Source of the DNA: an uncultured Acetatifactor sp.
GTDB taxonomy: Bacteria > Bacillota > Clostridia > Lachnospirales > Lachnospiraceae
Assembly (NCBI GenBank): GCA_934394515.1
Contig: CAKRRU010000082.1
Span: forward strand, 1-11,599
DNA length: 11,599 nt
Direction: 5' to 3'
Each line of letters opens with the position of its first letter. Position 1 is the first letter of the stretch. A program made the translations under genes and the position numbers. Positions 1-8,051 of this stretch are shown piece by piece. Under the pieces are notes generated by a model that was not told the DNA's origin, did no database searches, and saw nothing but the letters and a program-made list of their open reading frames with translations.

Positions 1-59
1 CGCACGGTTCAGGTCCGTGTGGTAGTGATACCATGAGGGTTCAAGTCCCTCTTTCTGCA
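1..59 (+). tRNA. tRNA-Leu (CAG), 3' part; 5' end outside window
   Basis: This is the 3' part of a class II tRNA, cut by the window start. The anticodon stem CACGG (3-7) pairs with CCGTG (15-19) around the seven-base loop TTCAGGT, giving anticodon CAG (10-12), which reads the leucine codon CUG. A long variable arm follows: TGGTA (20-24), loop GTGA, TACCA (29-33). A long variable arm is expected for tRNA-Leu. The T stem GAGGG/CCCTC (35-39/47-51) encloses TTCAAGT. The 3' acceptor strand TTTCTGC (52-58) and discriminator A (59) end the gene. CCA is not encoded (TCA follows), so it must be added after transcription. The D arm and 5' acceptor strand lie upstream of the window. Confidence 0.93.
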
Positions 60-65
60 TCACAT

Positions 66-100
66 GGCGGTGACCGTAAGGTTGCCGCCTTTATTGTTAT
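66..100 (+). terminator. Rho-independent terminator after tRNA-Leu
   Basis: GGCGGTGACC (66-75), loop GTAA (76-79) and GGTTGCCGCC (80-89) form a 10-bp stem with two G-U pairs and no mismatch. A T-rich tract (TTTATTGTTAT) starts at 90. It begins seven bases after the tRNA and should separate tRNA transcription from the protein genes that follow. Confidence 0.88.
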
Positions 101-134
101 ACAGAGAGAATGCAAAAGGGGTGAAGCTGCAGGT

Positions 135-1445
135 ATGAGCATAGCAGATAAGGTCAAGACAGAAAAAACACAGAAAGTGCACAAAGACTGGTACAAACTG
201 GATTTGTCCGCGATCGTATATCCAACGCTCCAGCGCAGGGATTTTTCTTCGGTGTACCGGCTTTCCGTTTTGTTAAAAGAAGAGATCGATCCCGGGATGC
301 TGCAACGCGCGGTGAATCTGACCATGCCCCGCTTCCCGACGTATAAAGCGGCTATCCGCAAGGGCGTGTTCTGGAGATACCTCGAACCCAATGACAGACC
401 GGGCCCCTTTGTGCAGGAGGATGTGAAAAATCCATGCCAGCCGATGTATTTTAAGGCGAATAACCGCTATCTTGTAAGGATTTATTATTATAGGAACCGT
501 ATTGCACTGGAAGCGCATCACAGCCTGGGAGACGGTACCGGCGGAATGTGTGTGCTTCAGACGCTGACGGCGACTTACCTGCGCCTGAAAGGTCATACCG
601 AGATCGAAAACGGTGGGTTCGTACTGGACATTCTGGAGACTCCGGATCCCGGAGAACTGGAAGACGCTTATATGAAATATGCCAATGCCAAGGTGTGTCC
701 GCCCAGACCCGGTGAGAAAACATATCGTGTCCGTGGTACGAAAGAACCTTTTTATACGCTGAATATCATAGATGGTATCATGTCCGTATCCGAAGTTATG
801 AAAGTGGCGAAAAGCTATAATGTTACTATCACGGAATACCTGAATTCCGTGCTTCTGTATGCACTGATGCAAAAGCAGGAGAGCGAATGGCATATGAAAC
901 TCCGGCCGGTTAAAATTGCTATGCCGGTGAATCTGCGGCGCTTTTTCCCGTCAAAGACCTTGCGGAACTTTATCACAATGATCTATCCGGGGATCGACCC
1001 CAGACTGGGAGAATACACCTTTGACGAGATCGTCACACAGGTACACAATTATATGCGCTATTACCTGAATGCAAAGCTGCTGCGGGGTGACATTACCACC
1101 AATGCGGAGACCCAGAGAAATCCGTTCATCCGTATCGTCCCGTTGTTCATCAAGGATCTGGTGGTACGGCAGTTTTATACGAAGATCCAGGATAAGAATT
1201 CTTCGGCGGGACTGACGAATATGGGAGCACTGAAGGTGCCGGAGACCATGAAACCATACATTGAACGGTTTGATATTTACATGGGGCAGCCTTTTTCCAC
1301 GAGAACGAACTGTGCCATTGCAAGCTTTGAAGATATCCTGACCATCAATTTTGCCAGCAGTATTGCCGAAACGGATGTGGAGCGGCTGTTTTTCCGGAAG
1401 CTGGTGCAGGATGGTATCCATGTGAAGATCGAGAGTAACCGATGA
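135..1445 (+). CDS. HHxxxDG-motif acyltransferase (condensation / alcohol acetyltransferase-like)
   Basis: A 436-residue protein of the BAHD/condensation-domain/alcohol-acetyltransferase fold, predicted to move an acyl group from a thioester to a hydroxyl or amine. The catalytic signature is visible as H128-H129-S-L-G-D133-G134, with His129 the expected general base. Downstream are the family-like MPVNLRRFFP stretch (263-272) and a TNMG turn (361-364) like the conserved N-G turn near the fold's tunnel. Length fits one stand-alone domain; no carrier-protein or adenylation domain is attached. There is no signal peptide or membrane segment, so it is probably cytoplasmic. The frame stays open back to base 33, but that would overlap the tRNA and its terminator. 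ATG 135, with AGGGGTGAAG at 115-124 upstream, is the sensible start. It leads the three-gene set with the zinc-ribbon membrane protein and the hydrolase. Substrate and acyl donor are unknown. Fold assignment is firm, specific function is not. Confidence 0.85.
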   Translation: MSIADKVKTEKTQKVHKDWYKLDLSAIVYPTLQRRDFSSVYRLSVLLKEEIDPGMLQRAVNLTMPRFPTYKAAIRKGVFWRYLEPNDRPGPFVQEDVKNPCQPMYFKANNRYLVRIYYYRNRIALEAHHSLGDGTGGMCVLQTLTATYLRLKGHTEIENGGFVLDILETPDPGELEDAYMKYANAKVCPPRPGEKTYRVRGTKEPFYTLNIIDGIMSVSEVMKVAKSYNVTITEYLNSVLLYALMQKQESEWHMKLRPVKIAMPVNLRRFFPSKTLRNFITMIYPGIDPRLGEYTFDEIVTQVHNYMRYYLNAKLLRGDITTNAETQRNPFIRIVPLFIKDLVVRQFYTKIQDKNSSAGLTNMGALKVPETMKPYIERFDIYMGQPFSTRTNCAIASFEDILTINFASSIAETDVERLFFRKLVQDGIHVKIESNR

Positions 1446-1497
1446 AAAATCAATGTTTAGATAAATAGACAGATAAACAAACAGAAAGGAAATGCTT

Positions 1498-2202
1498 ATG
1501 TCATATTGTGTGAATTGCGGTGTGGAGCTGGATGCTTCAGCGACAAAATGTCCTCTGTGTGACACACCGGTCTATAATCCCAAGGCACCGGAACCGGAAA
1601 AACAGCCTTCCCCGTTCCCAAAGGAAAAAGGGCAGGTGGAAGTCGTAAAGAGAAAAGATCTGGGAGTTCTTTTGACAGTCATTGTACTGGCTACGGCAGT
1701 GACCTGCGGACTGTTGAATGCTTTTGTGTTCCGGGGCAGTCTGTGGTCGCTGGCAGTGATCGGTGTATTCCTGATATTGTGGGTGATCATGATCCCGGTG
1801 GTGATCTATACGAGGCAGCCCATATATCTGTCGATACTGCTGGACGGTGTGGCGGTGATCGTGTATCTGTATCTGCTGACTTACCTGACGGGACGGAACG
1901 ACTGGTTCTACGGACTTGGGATTCCGGTCGTACTGCTGGTAACGGTTGTGGTGGAAGCGGTGACCTTTTGCATGCGTAAGCTGCCGATGTCGTTCCTGAC
2001 AGGGGCGCTGTATCTGATCTCCGGTGTTGCCTTGTTATGCGTGGGACTGGAGCTTCTGATCGACCGTTTCCTGCGACAGGAGATCACGCTCGGGTGGTCC
2101 GCCATTGTGCTGACTGTCTGTGTTATCGTGGATATTACGATAGCCACACTTTTGTCACGAAGGAGACTGCGTAATGCGGTGCGGAGACGACTACATTTTT
2201 GA
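1498..2202 (+). CDS. Zinc-ribbon, six-helix membrane protein (DUF6320-like)
   Basis: A 234-residue protein of unknown function. The N-terminus is a zinc ribbon with two CxxC knuckles: C4, C7, C18 and C21. A Pro/Lys-rich linker (about 25-50) leads to a membrane domain of about six hydrophobic segments (roughly 55-77, 82-104, 107-130, 137-158, 164-186 and 198-220). The Arg-rich tail (RRRLRNAVRRR) suggests that both ends are cytoplasmic. I recall this architecture as DUF6320, which has no assigned activity. Two in-frame ATGs exist at 1492 and 1498. The ribosome binding site GAAAGGA (1484-1490) sits one base before the first and seven before the second, so 1498 is chosen. The gene lies 52 bases after the acyltransferase and 12 before the hydrolase, so co-transcription is likely. 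A role as membrane anchor, transporter or partner for its enzyme neighbours is inference only. Confidence 0.8.
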   Translation: MSYCVNCGVELDASATKCPLCDTPVYNPKAPEPEKQPSPFPKEKGQVEVVKRKDLGVLLTVIVLATAVTCGLLNAFVFRGSLWSLAVIGVFLILWVIMIPVVIYTRQPIYLSILLDGVAVIVYLYLLTYLTGRNDWFYGLGIPVVLLVTVVVEAVTFCMRKLPMSFLTGALYLISGVALLCVGLELLIDRFLRQEITLGWSAIVLTVCVIVDITIATLLSRRRLRNAVRRRLHF

Positions 2203-2214
2203 TAGGAGGAACTT

Positions 2215-3123
2215 ATGGCACTGGTAGGGAAAAACAGTGAGAAAAGTAATCAAAATCTGATGCAGCTGATCCGGAGAGCCCACGGACTTGTGGAGAACCC
2301 GGATCTGGAGAAACACAGACAGTCACAGGATCATATCGGAGAACTGCTCAGCAACAGCAAGGAGATCCAGTACCGTCCCGTGGATATCGAGGGGATGGAT
2401 GCGGAATGGGTCAGCGTGAACCGGGCTCATATGAAAAAATATGTGATCCTGCATTGCCACGGCGGCGGATATTCCACCGGCAGCAGCCTCTATGCCAGGA
2501 CTCTGACTTCAAAGCTGGCGGCAGGAACCTCCATGGATGTACTGTGCTTTGACTACCGGCTGGCACCGGAACACCCTTACCCGGCAGCTACGGAGGATGC
2601 CATGAAGGCCTGGAATTATCTGATGCTTCTGGGATACGGAGCGTCAGATGTGATCATCACGGGAGATTCCGCGGGAGGCAATCTGGCACTTTCCCTGGTA
2701 TTAAAATTAAAAGAGCAGGAGCGTCTGCTGCCAAGAGGGATCGTACTGATGTCCCCCTGGACAGACCTTACCGGAGAGGGCAAGACTTTTCAGACCAAGG
2801 CGGATCTGGATCCGGTACTGGACAGAGAGTACATCGACCGGATGACCAAAGCCTATGCCCCGGACAGAGACCTGAAAGATCCGTACATATCTCCGTTATA
2901 TGGTGATTTCCACGGATTCCCGCCGGTGTATATCCAGGTGGGCGAGAATGAGATCCTGCTGGATGATTCCCTGCGGCTCTATAAGAATCTGGTCAAAGCC
3001 GGAGTATCCGCACATATAGACCGTTTCCCCGGAATGTGGCATGTGTTCCAGATGTCCCCGTTTAAAAAAGCCACCGAGGCAATGGATAAAAATGCGGAAT
3101 TTATCTATTCTGTGTGCAGATAA
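2215..3123 (+). CDS. Alpha/beta hydrolase, HSL (family IV) esterase-like
   Basis: A 302-residue carboxylesterase-type hydrolase of the hormone-sensitive-lipase group (alpha/beta hydrolase fold-3). The oxyanion-hole motif HGGG is at 82-85. The YRLAPEHPYPAA stretch (114-125) is typical of the family. The nucleophile elbow GDSAGG (150-155) puts the catalytic serine at 152, and H276 in GMWHVF is the catalytic histidine. The acid normally in the DPLxD motif aligns with E246 of GENEILLDD, so the triad may be Ser-Glu-His, with D250/D251 as alternatives. No signal peptide is seen, so it is probably cytoplasmic and acts on small acyl esters. A strong AGGAGGA (2204-2210) precedes ATG 2215. It is the third gene of the set, so its natural substrate may be the ester made by the first; that link is inference. 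Confidence 0.88.
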   Translation: MALVGKNSEKSNQNLMQLIRRAHGLVENPDLEKHRQSQDHIGELLSNSKEIQYRPVDIEGMDAEWVSVNRAHMKKYVILHCHGGGYSTGSSLYARTLTSKLAAGTSMDVLCFDYRLAPEHPYPAATEDAMKAWNYLMLLGYGASDVIITGDSAGGNLALSLVLKLKEQERLLPRGIVLMSPWTDLTGEGKTFQTKADLDPVLDREYIDRMTKAYAPDRDLKDPYISPLYGDFHGFPPVYIQVGENEILLDDSLRLYKNLVKAGVSAHIDRFPGMWHVFQMSPFKKATEAMDKNAEFIYSVCR

Positions 3124-3215
3124 AAAATGTTACAAAATTTGATTGATTTTTTCCGATAAGTAAAAAGGATTTTTCGGACGGGCACAGAATATTAAAAGTA
3201 GGGGCAGGAGGAACT

Positions 3216-4220
3216 ATGACGATCAGAGAAAGCTTGGAACAGTGGGAAAAGGATTATTTAAGTCCGTATGCATCATTGAGCGTGAATTCCAAAGGGCGTC
3301 TGCGGCCGGAGGAACAGTGTGATATCAGACCGGTATTCCAGAGAGACAGAGACCGCATTATCCATTGCAAGGCCTTCCGCAGGCTGAAGGATAAGACACA
3401 GGTATTTTTGACACCTGAGGGCGATCATTACCGTACCAGACTGACGCATACGCTGGAGGTATCCCAGACGGCCAGGACCATAGCCAAAGCATTAAAGCTG
3501 AATGAGGATCTGGTGGAAGCGATTGCACTGGGACATGATCTGGGGCACACGCCTTTCGGACATGCCGGAGAACGTGCACTGAACAGAGTATGCCCGTTTG
3601 GCTTTGAACATGCCGAGCAGAGTGTCCGCACGGTGGATATTCTGGAGAAGGATGGCAAAGGACTGAATCTGACCTACGAGGTGCGGGACGGTATCCGGAA
3701 CCATCAGACTATCGGCAAACCTCATACCCTGGAAGGCAAGATCGTCAGACTTTCCGATAAAATAGCTTATATTCATCACGATATGGATGATGCCATCCGT
3801 GGAGGGATCCTCACGGAGGCGGATGTGCCGAAGGACATCTGTGAAGTGATCGGCAGCAGTCCCACCGAGAGACTGGATCATTTCATTCATGATATCGTGA
3901 CCAACAGCATGGATAAGGACGATATCATGATGTCGGAGCCGGTGGCGGAAGCCATGACGAAGATCCGGCAGTTTATGTTCGAGCGGGTTTACAAGAACCC
4001 GGTGGCCAAGAGTGAAGAAGGCAAAGCAGAGATGCTGATGGAGACCCTGTATCAGCATTTCCTGAAGCATCTGGATGACCTGCCGGAAGAGTATCTGAAC
4101 CTCCTCTCTGTGGGAGAACCGAGAGAGAAGGTCGTCTGCGACTATGTGGGAGCGATGACGGATCGTTTTGCCATAGCGGTATACGAGGATATCTACATAC
4201 CGAAATCCTGGCAGCGATAG
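3216..4220 (+). CDS. dgt: Deoxynucleoside triphosphate triphosphohydrolase (dGTPase-like, HD domain)
   Basis: A 334-residue HD-domain enzyme expected to cleave dNTPs, classically dGTP, into nucleoside and tripolyphosphate, adjusting the dNTP pool. The metal site can be read directly: H78 (LTHTLE), H107-D108 (GHDLGHTPFGH) and D181 (LSDKIAYI). The upstream FQRDRDRIIHCKAFRRLKDKTQ-type region (41-62) is the usual dGTPase substrate and allosteric segment. It is much shorter than Escherichia coli Dgt (about 500 residues) and matches the short Gram-positive form. AGGAGGA (3206-3212) precedes ATG 3216. A 92-base AT-rich gap separates it from the esterase, and dnaG follows after 28 bases, so it probably opens the primase-sigma operon. 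Substrate preference among dNTPs cannot be read from sequence. Confidence 0.92.
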   Translation: MTIRESLEQWEKDYLSPYASLSVNSKGRLRPEEQCDIRPVFQRDRDRIIHCKAFRRLKDKTQVFLTPEGDHYRTRLTHTLEVSQTARTIAKALKLNEDLVEAIALGHDLGHTPFGHAGERALNRVCPFGFEHAEQSVRTVDILEKDGKGLNLTYEVRDGIRNHQTIGKPHTLEGKIVRLSDKIAYIHHDMDDAIRGGILTEADVPKDICEVIGSSPTERLDHFIHDIVTNSMDKDDIMMSEPVAEAMTKIRQFMFERVYKNPVAKSEEGKAEMLMETLYQHFLKHLDDLPEEYLNLLSVGEPREKVVCDYVGAMTDRFAIAVYEDIYIPKSWQR

Positions 4221-4248
4221 GCACAAGACAATATAATGGAGTAAAAAC

Positions 4249-6021
4249 GTGTATTACCCTGAAGAACTGATAGAAGAAGTCAGAGCCAGAAATGATATCG
4301 TAGATGTGATATCGGGCTATGTATCATTGAAAAAAAAGGGAAGCAACTACTGGGGCTGCTGTCCTTTTCATAACGAAAAAACACCTTCCTTTTCGGTATC
4401 TTCGAATAAGCAGATGTATTATTGCTTCGGATGTCATGCAAGCGGAAATGTCTATACATTTCTCATGAAATATGAGAATGATACTTTTCCGGAGGCGGTT
4501 AAAGCCCTGGCAGACCGTGCAGGGATAAAGCTCCCGGAGGTCGAGGAGACACCGGAACAGAAAAAGAAGGCAGGAAAGCGGATGCGCCTGCTGGAGGTCA
4601 ATAAAGAAGCCGCAAAATATTTTTATTATATGCTGCGGGATCCTCACGGACAAGTGGGAATGAGGTATCTTACGGAGCGAAAGCTGACGGATGAGACCAT
4701 GCACCATTTCGGGCTGGGGTATGCCGGTAAAAACGGCGAGATGGTAGTGCAGTATCTACGCAAAAAGGGCTTCAGCGATGAAGAGATCAAGGATTCCGGC
4801 CTGGCGGTATTTTCCGAGCAGAGAGGCTTGCGGAGCCAGTTCTGGAACCGTGTTATGTTTCCGATACAGGACATCAACCACCGTGTCATCGGATTCGGCG
4901 GAAGAGTCATGGGAGAGGGAGAACCGAAATATCTCAATTCCCCGGAGACCATGATCTTCGACAAGAGGAGGAACCTGTACGGACTGAATTTTGCCCGGAC
5001 GGCAAGAACGGGCAACATCATCCTCTGCGAGGGCTACATGGATGTTATAGCCATGCATCAGGCCGGTTTCACACAGGCGGTGGCATCCCTGGGAACGGCA
5101 TTTACCGTAGAACAGGCGAATCTGCTCCACCGCTATGCGGAGAATATCCTGTTAGCCTATGACAGTGACGGCGCCGGAACCAAAGCGGCACTCCGGGGGA
5201 TCGGTATCCTGCGTGAAGCGGGACTGACAGGCAAGGTCATTAATATGCGGCCTTATAAGGATCCGGATGAATTTATTAAAAATCTGGGAAAAGAAGCATT
5301 TCAGGAGCGGATCGATCAGGCGGAGAACAGTTTCTATTTCGAGATCCGTATCTTAAGCGAGCAATACGACCAGAGTGATCCGGAGCAGAGAACGAAGTTC
5401 CACAGGGAGATCGCACAGAAACTATGTGAATTCTCCGAAGATCTGGAACGGGAAAATTATCTGCAGGCCATCGCCGAGAAATATATGATCCGGCCGGATG
5501 ACCTGAGGAAAATGGTTGTAAACTACGCCGCCCAGACCGGTCTCGCCAAACCAATTCAAAGACCTAGGAGCAGCGTGCAGAATAAGAGTGATCCGGCAGA
5601 GAACGGGCGTAAGTCCCAGAGACTTCTGATCTCCTGGATCGGAGATGATCCTTCCCTGTATTCGATCGTGCGTAAGTATATTTCCTTAGAAGATTTCACA
5701 GAGGAACTGTACCGCAGGGTGGCAGAGAGGATGTTTGCGGAGCTGGACAGCGGACAGTTCCAGCCGGCGGGGATCATCAGCATGTTTGAGGACGAAGAGG
5801 AACAGAGACAGGCAGCAGAGCTGTTTCACACCACGCTTCCCGAATTGTCCACCAGACAGGAGAGAGAAAGAGCCTTTCATGACATCCTGGTAGCGGTCAA
5901 ACGCAACAGCTACCAGTACTACATGGCAAAACTGGGAACAGATGTCAACGCGGTAAAAAAAGCGGTGGAAGGCAAAAAAGCACTGGAAGAGCTGCAAAGA
6001 GCCCATATTTCTTTGGAATAA
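4249..6021 (+). CDS. dnaG: DNA primase
   Basis: A 590-residue bacterial primase that lays down the RNA primers for lagging-strand synthesis and works with the replicative helicase. Domains in order: an N-terminal CHC2 zinc domain with C38, H41, C59 and C62; the catalytic core with EPKYLNSPET (225-234) and RRNLYGL (240-246); the TOPRIM metal site E261 (EGYMDV) and D305/D307 (DSDGAGTKA); and a C-terminal helicase-interacting region from about 455 onward. Length is normal. The start is GTG 4249, with GGAG (4238-4241) seven bases upstream; the N-terminus MYYPEELIEEVRARNDIVDVI fits the family, so the unusual start codon is credible. It sits between dgt and rpoD. No damage or frameshift is seen. 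Confidence 0.97.
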   Translation: MYYPEELIEEVRARNDIVDVISGYVSLKKKGSNYWGCCPFHNEKTPSFSVSSNKQMYYCFGCHASGNVYTFLMKYENDTFPEAVKALADRAGIKLPEVEETPEQKKKAGKRMRLLEVNKEAAKYFYYMLRDPHGQVGMRYLTERKLTDETMHHFGLGYAGKNGEMVVQYLRKKGFSDEEIKDSGLAVFSEQRGLRSQFWNRVMFPIQDINHRVIGFGGRVMGEGEPKYLNSPETMIFDKRRNLYGLNFARTARTGNIILCEGYMDVIAMHQAGFTQAVASLGTAFTVEQANLLHRYAENILLAYDSDGAGTKAALRGIGILREAGLTGKVINMRPYKDPDEFIKNLGKEAFQERIDQAENSFYFEIRILSEQYDQSDPEQRTKFHREIAQKLCEFSEDLERENYLQAIAEKYMIRPDDLRKMVVNYAAQTGLAKPIQRPRSSVQNKSDPAENGRKSQRLLISWIGDDPSLYSIVRKYISLEDFTEELYRRVAERMFAELDSGQFQPAGIISMFEDEEEQRQAAELFHTTLPELSTRQERERAFHDILVAVKRNSYQYYMAKLGTDVNAVKKAVEGKKALEELQRAHISLE

Positions 6022-6103
6022 TCGGATTCTCGGCTCAGAGTAGTTATAAAATATACGAAATTTGGCTATAAATAATGGCAATGAAAGGATGGAACCACGA
6101 AAA

Positions 6104-7216
6104 ATGGATGAAAACACACAGGCAAAATTTGCGGAGAAGATAAAAGAGCTCCTGAATATGGCGAAAAAGAAAAAGAATGTGCTGGAGTATCAGGAAATCA
6201 GTGACTTCTTTGCGGACATGCCTCTGGAAGAGGAACAGATGGAGAAGGTTCTGGAATATCTGGACCAGAACAATGTGGATGTACTGCGCATCACCGATGA
6301 CGATGATGTGGATGACGAGGAGATCATCCTGACGGATGAGGATGAAGTCGATGTGGAGAACATTGATTTATCCGTACCGGAAGGAGTCAGCATCGAGGAT
6401 CCCGTCCGTATGTATCTGAAGGAGATCGGTAAGGTGCCTCTGTTAAGTGCCGAAGAAGAGATCGAACTGGCACAGAGAATGGAAGAAGGAGATCAGGAAG
6501 CGAAAAAGCGTCTGGCAGAAGCCAACTTACGTCTGGTAGTCAGCATTGCCAAGAGATATGTGGGTCGGGGAATGCTGTTCTTAGACCTGATCCAGGAAGG
6601 CAACCTGGGCCTGATCAAGGCAGTGGAAAAATTCGATTACAGAAAGGGTTATAAGTTCTCCACTTATGCAACATGGTGGATCCGCCAGGCAATCACCAGA
6701 GCAATTGCCGACCAGGCGAGAACTATCCGTATCCCTGTGCATATGGTAGAGACCATCAACAAACTGATCCGTGTGAGCAGACAGCTGCTGCAGGAGCTGG
6801 GAAGAGAACCGACTCCCGAAGAGATCGCTGCGGAGATGAATATGCCGGTAGACAGAGTGCGTGAGATCTTAAAGATCAGCCAGGAACCTGTATCCTTAGA
6901 GACTCCTATCGGTGAAGAGGAAGACAGCCATCTGGGCGATTTTATCCAGGACGATAACGTACCGGTTCCCGCAGATGCCGCAGCATTTACGCTGCTGAAG
7001 GAACAGCTGGTGGAGGTACTCGGTACCCTGACAGAGAGAGAGCAGAAGGTATTAAGACTTCGTTTCGGCCTGGATGACGGACGTGCCCGTACTCTGGAAG
7101 AGGTAGGACGGGAATTCAACGTTACCCGTGAGCGTATCCGTCAGATCGAAGCAAAAGCTCTGAGAAAACTGCGTCATCCCAGCCGCAGCCGCAAGCTGAA
7201 GGATTATCTGGATTAA
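6104..7216 (+). CDS. rpoD: RNA polymerase primary sigma factor (sigma-70/SigA)
   Basis: A 370-residue housekeeping sigma factor directing RNA polymerase to TTGACA/TATAAT promoters. Region 1.1 spans about 1-60, followed by a very acidic linker (64-88). Region 1.2 is at about 98-130 ([11 protein letters not shown]). Region 2 is about 137-206, with the core-binding and -10-melting sequence ([22 protein letters not shown], then [13 protein letters not shown]). Region 3 follows, and region 4.2 has the helix-turn-helix [23 protein letters not shown] (331-353). Length matches Bacillus SigA. The frame is open from TTG 6062 and has another ATG at 6089, but the conserved protein start ([13 protein letters not shown]) is ATG 6104, with AAAGGATGGA upstream. 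The stop codon overlaps the next gene's ATG by one base (TAATG). Confidence 0.97.
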   Translation: MDENTQAKFAEKIKELLNMAKKKKNVLEYQEISDFFADMPLEEEQMEKVLEYLDQNNVDVLRITDDDDVDDEEIILTDEDEVDVENIDLSVPEGVSIEDPVRMYLKEIGKVPLLSAEEEIELAQRMEEGDQEAKKRLAEANLRLVVSIAKRYVGRGMLFLDLIQEGNLGLIKAVEKFDYRKGYKFSTYATWWIRQAITRAIADQARTIRIPVHMVETINKLIRVSRQLLQELGREPTPEEIAAEMNMPVDRVREILKISQEPVSLETPIGEEEDSHLGDFIQDDNVPVPADAAAFTLLKEQLVEVLGTLTEREQKVLRLRFGLDDGRARTLEEVGREFNVTRERIRQIEAKALRKLRHPSRSRKLKDYLD

Positions 7217-8004
7217 TGGCGGAGGTTGTATTATCCGATCGAATGCAGGCTTTGACGGACATGGTCACACCGGGCACCGTGATAACGGATGTGGGGTGTG
7301 ACCATGGTTTTGTATCTGTCTATCTCGTGCAGAAGGGCATTTCCCCAAGGGTGATCGCCATGGATGTACGGTCCGGTCCTCTTGAGAGAGCTAAAGAACA
7401 TATCCGGGAATATGGTCTGCAGGACAAGATCGAGACAAGACTTTCTGACGGCCTGCAAAAGCTGAATACAGGCGAGGCAGCAGGTATGATCTGTGCAGGC
7501 ATGGGCGGACCTCTCATGGAGAAGATACTGACAGAAGGAAAGGCACAGGCAAGAAGTTTTAAGGAGCTGATCCTGCAGCCCCAGTCGGAGATCCCGCATT
7601 TCAGGGAGTTCCTGATGGAAGAGGGATATCTTCTGTTGGATGAGAATATCATCTACGAAGAAGGTAAATATTATTTTATGATGAAGGTGCACTGGCAGGG
7701 AGAAATGTCAGAGGACAGGGTGCGCAGTGAGGTAAAGCGTTCCTGGCTGGGCGAGACGGGAGATATTTCTTTTCCTGAGCTTGCAAGGCAGTACGGAGCA
7801 AAGCTGCTGCTGAAAAAGGACCGGACATTAAAGGAATATCTGGAGAAAATGCTGGCAGACCGCAGACAGATCGCAGAGCATCTGGAGAAAAAGGCGGATG
7901 CCGCGAATCCGAAAACAATGCAGCGCAGAAGTGAAATCAACGAAGAAATATTGCTGATTACCCGTGCACTGGAATGGTATGATAATGGTCAGGAAGCAGA
8001 TTGA
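7216..8004 (+). CDS. trmK: tRNA (adenine22-N1)-methyltransferase, TrmK family
   Basis: A 262-residue class I SAM-dependent methyltransferase of the TrmK (YqfN, formerly DUF633) family, which makes m1A at position 22 in the D loop of bacterial tRNAs. The SAM motif I is TDVGCDHG (24-31) and the acidic end of strand 2 is D50 (AMDV). The family motif ICAGMGGPLM (92-101) follows, then LQPQSE (120-125) in place of the usual catalytic loop. The C-terminal part (about 190-262) is Lys/Glu-rich and helical, as in the coiled coil of TrmK. Its ATG shares one base with the rpoD stop and has only a poor ribosome binding site (AAGGA about 13 bases upstream), so translational coupling to rpoD is likely. The rpoD-trmK pairing is also seen near Bacillus sigA. 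Confidence 0.93.
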   Translation: MAEVVLSDRMQALTDMVTPGTVITDVGCDHGFVSVYLVQKGISPRVIAMDVRSGPLERAKEHIREYGLQDKIETRLSDGLQKLNTGEAAGMICAGMGGPLMEKILTEGKAQARSFKELILQPQSEIPHFREFLMEEGYLLLDENIIYEEGKYYFMMKVHWQGEMSEDRVRSEVKRSWLGETGDISFPELARQYGAKLLLKKDRTLKEYLEKMLADRRQIAEHLEKKADAANPKTMQRRSEINEEILLITRALEWYDNGQEAD

Positions 8005-8051
8005 GAAGACAGCCCGGAAACAGCAGATTACAGAAGGACAGGGTGAGAAAA

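Noticed and set aside
33..134. Upstream extension of the first protein gene into the tRNA
   Set aside because: The frame is open, but it would translate the T arm of tRNA-Leu and its terminator. ATG 135 gives a normal family N-terminus.
273..893. Long antisense open frames, here and opposite dgt, dnaG, rpoD and the kinase
   Set aside because: They lie wholly opposite well-supported genes, lack ribosome binding sites and show no recognisable domains; they are shadows of codon bias.
3124..3215. Possible terminator or promoter in the 92-base gap before dgt (TCCG...AAAAA GGA TTTTT CGGA; TTGATT with TAAAAA 16 bases on)
   Set aside because: The hairpin is bulged, mostly A-T and has no T tract after it. 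The promoter-like boxes are a poor match. The gap probably contains a promoter, but I cannot place it.
6022..6103. Promoter-like TATAAA (6045-6050) and TATAAATAAT (6067-6076) before rpoD
   Set aside because: The -10-like boxes are good but no convincing -35 lies 16-18 bases upstream. An internal rpoD promoter is plausible but not shown.
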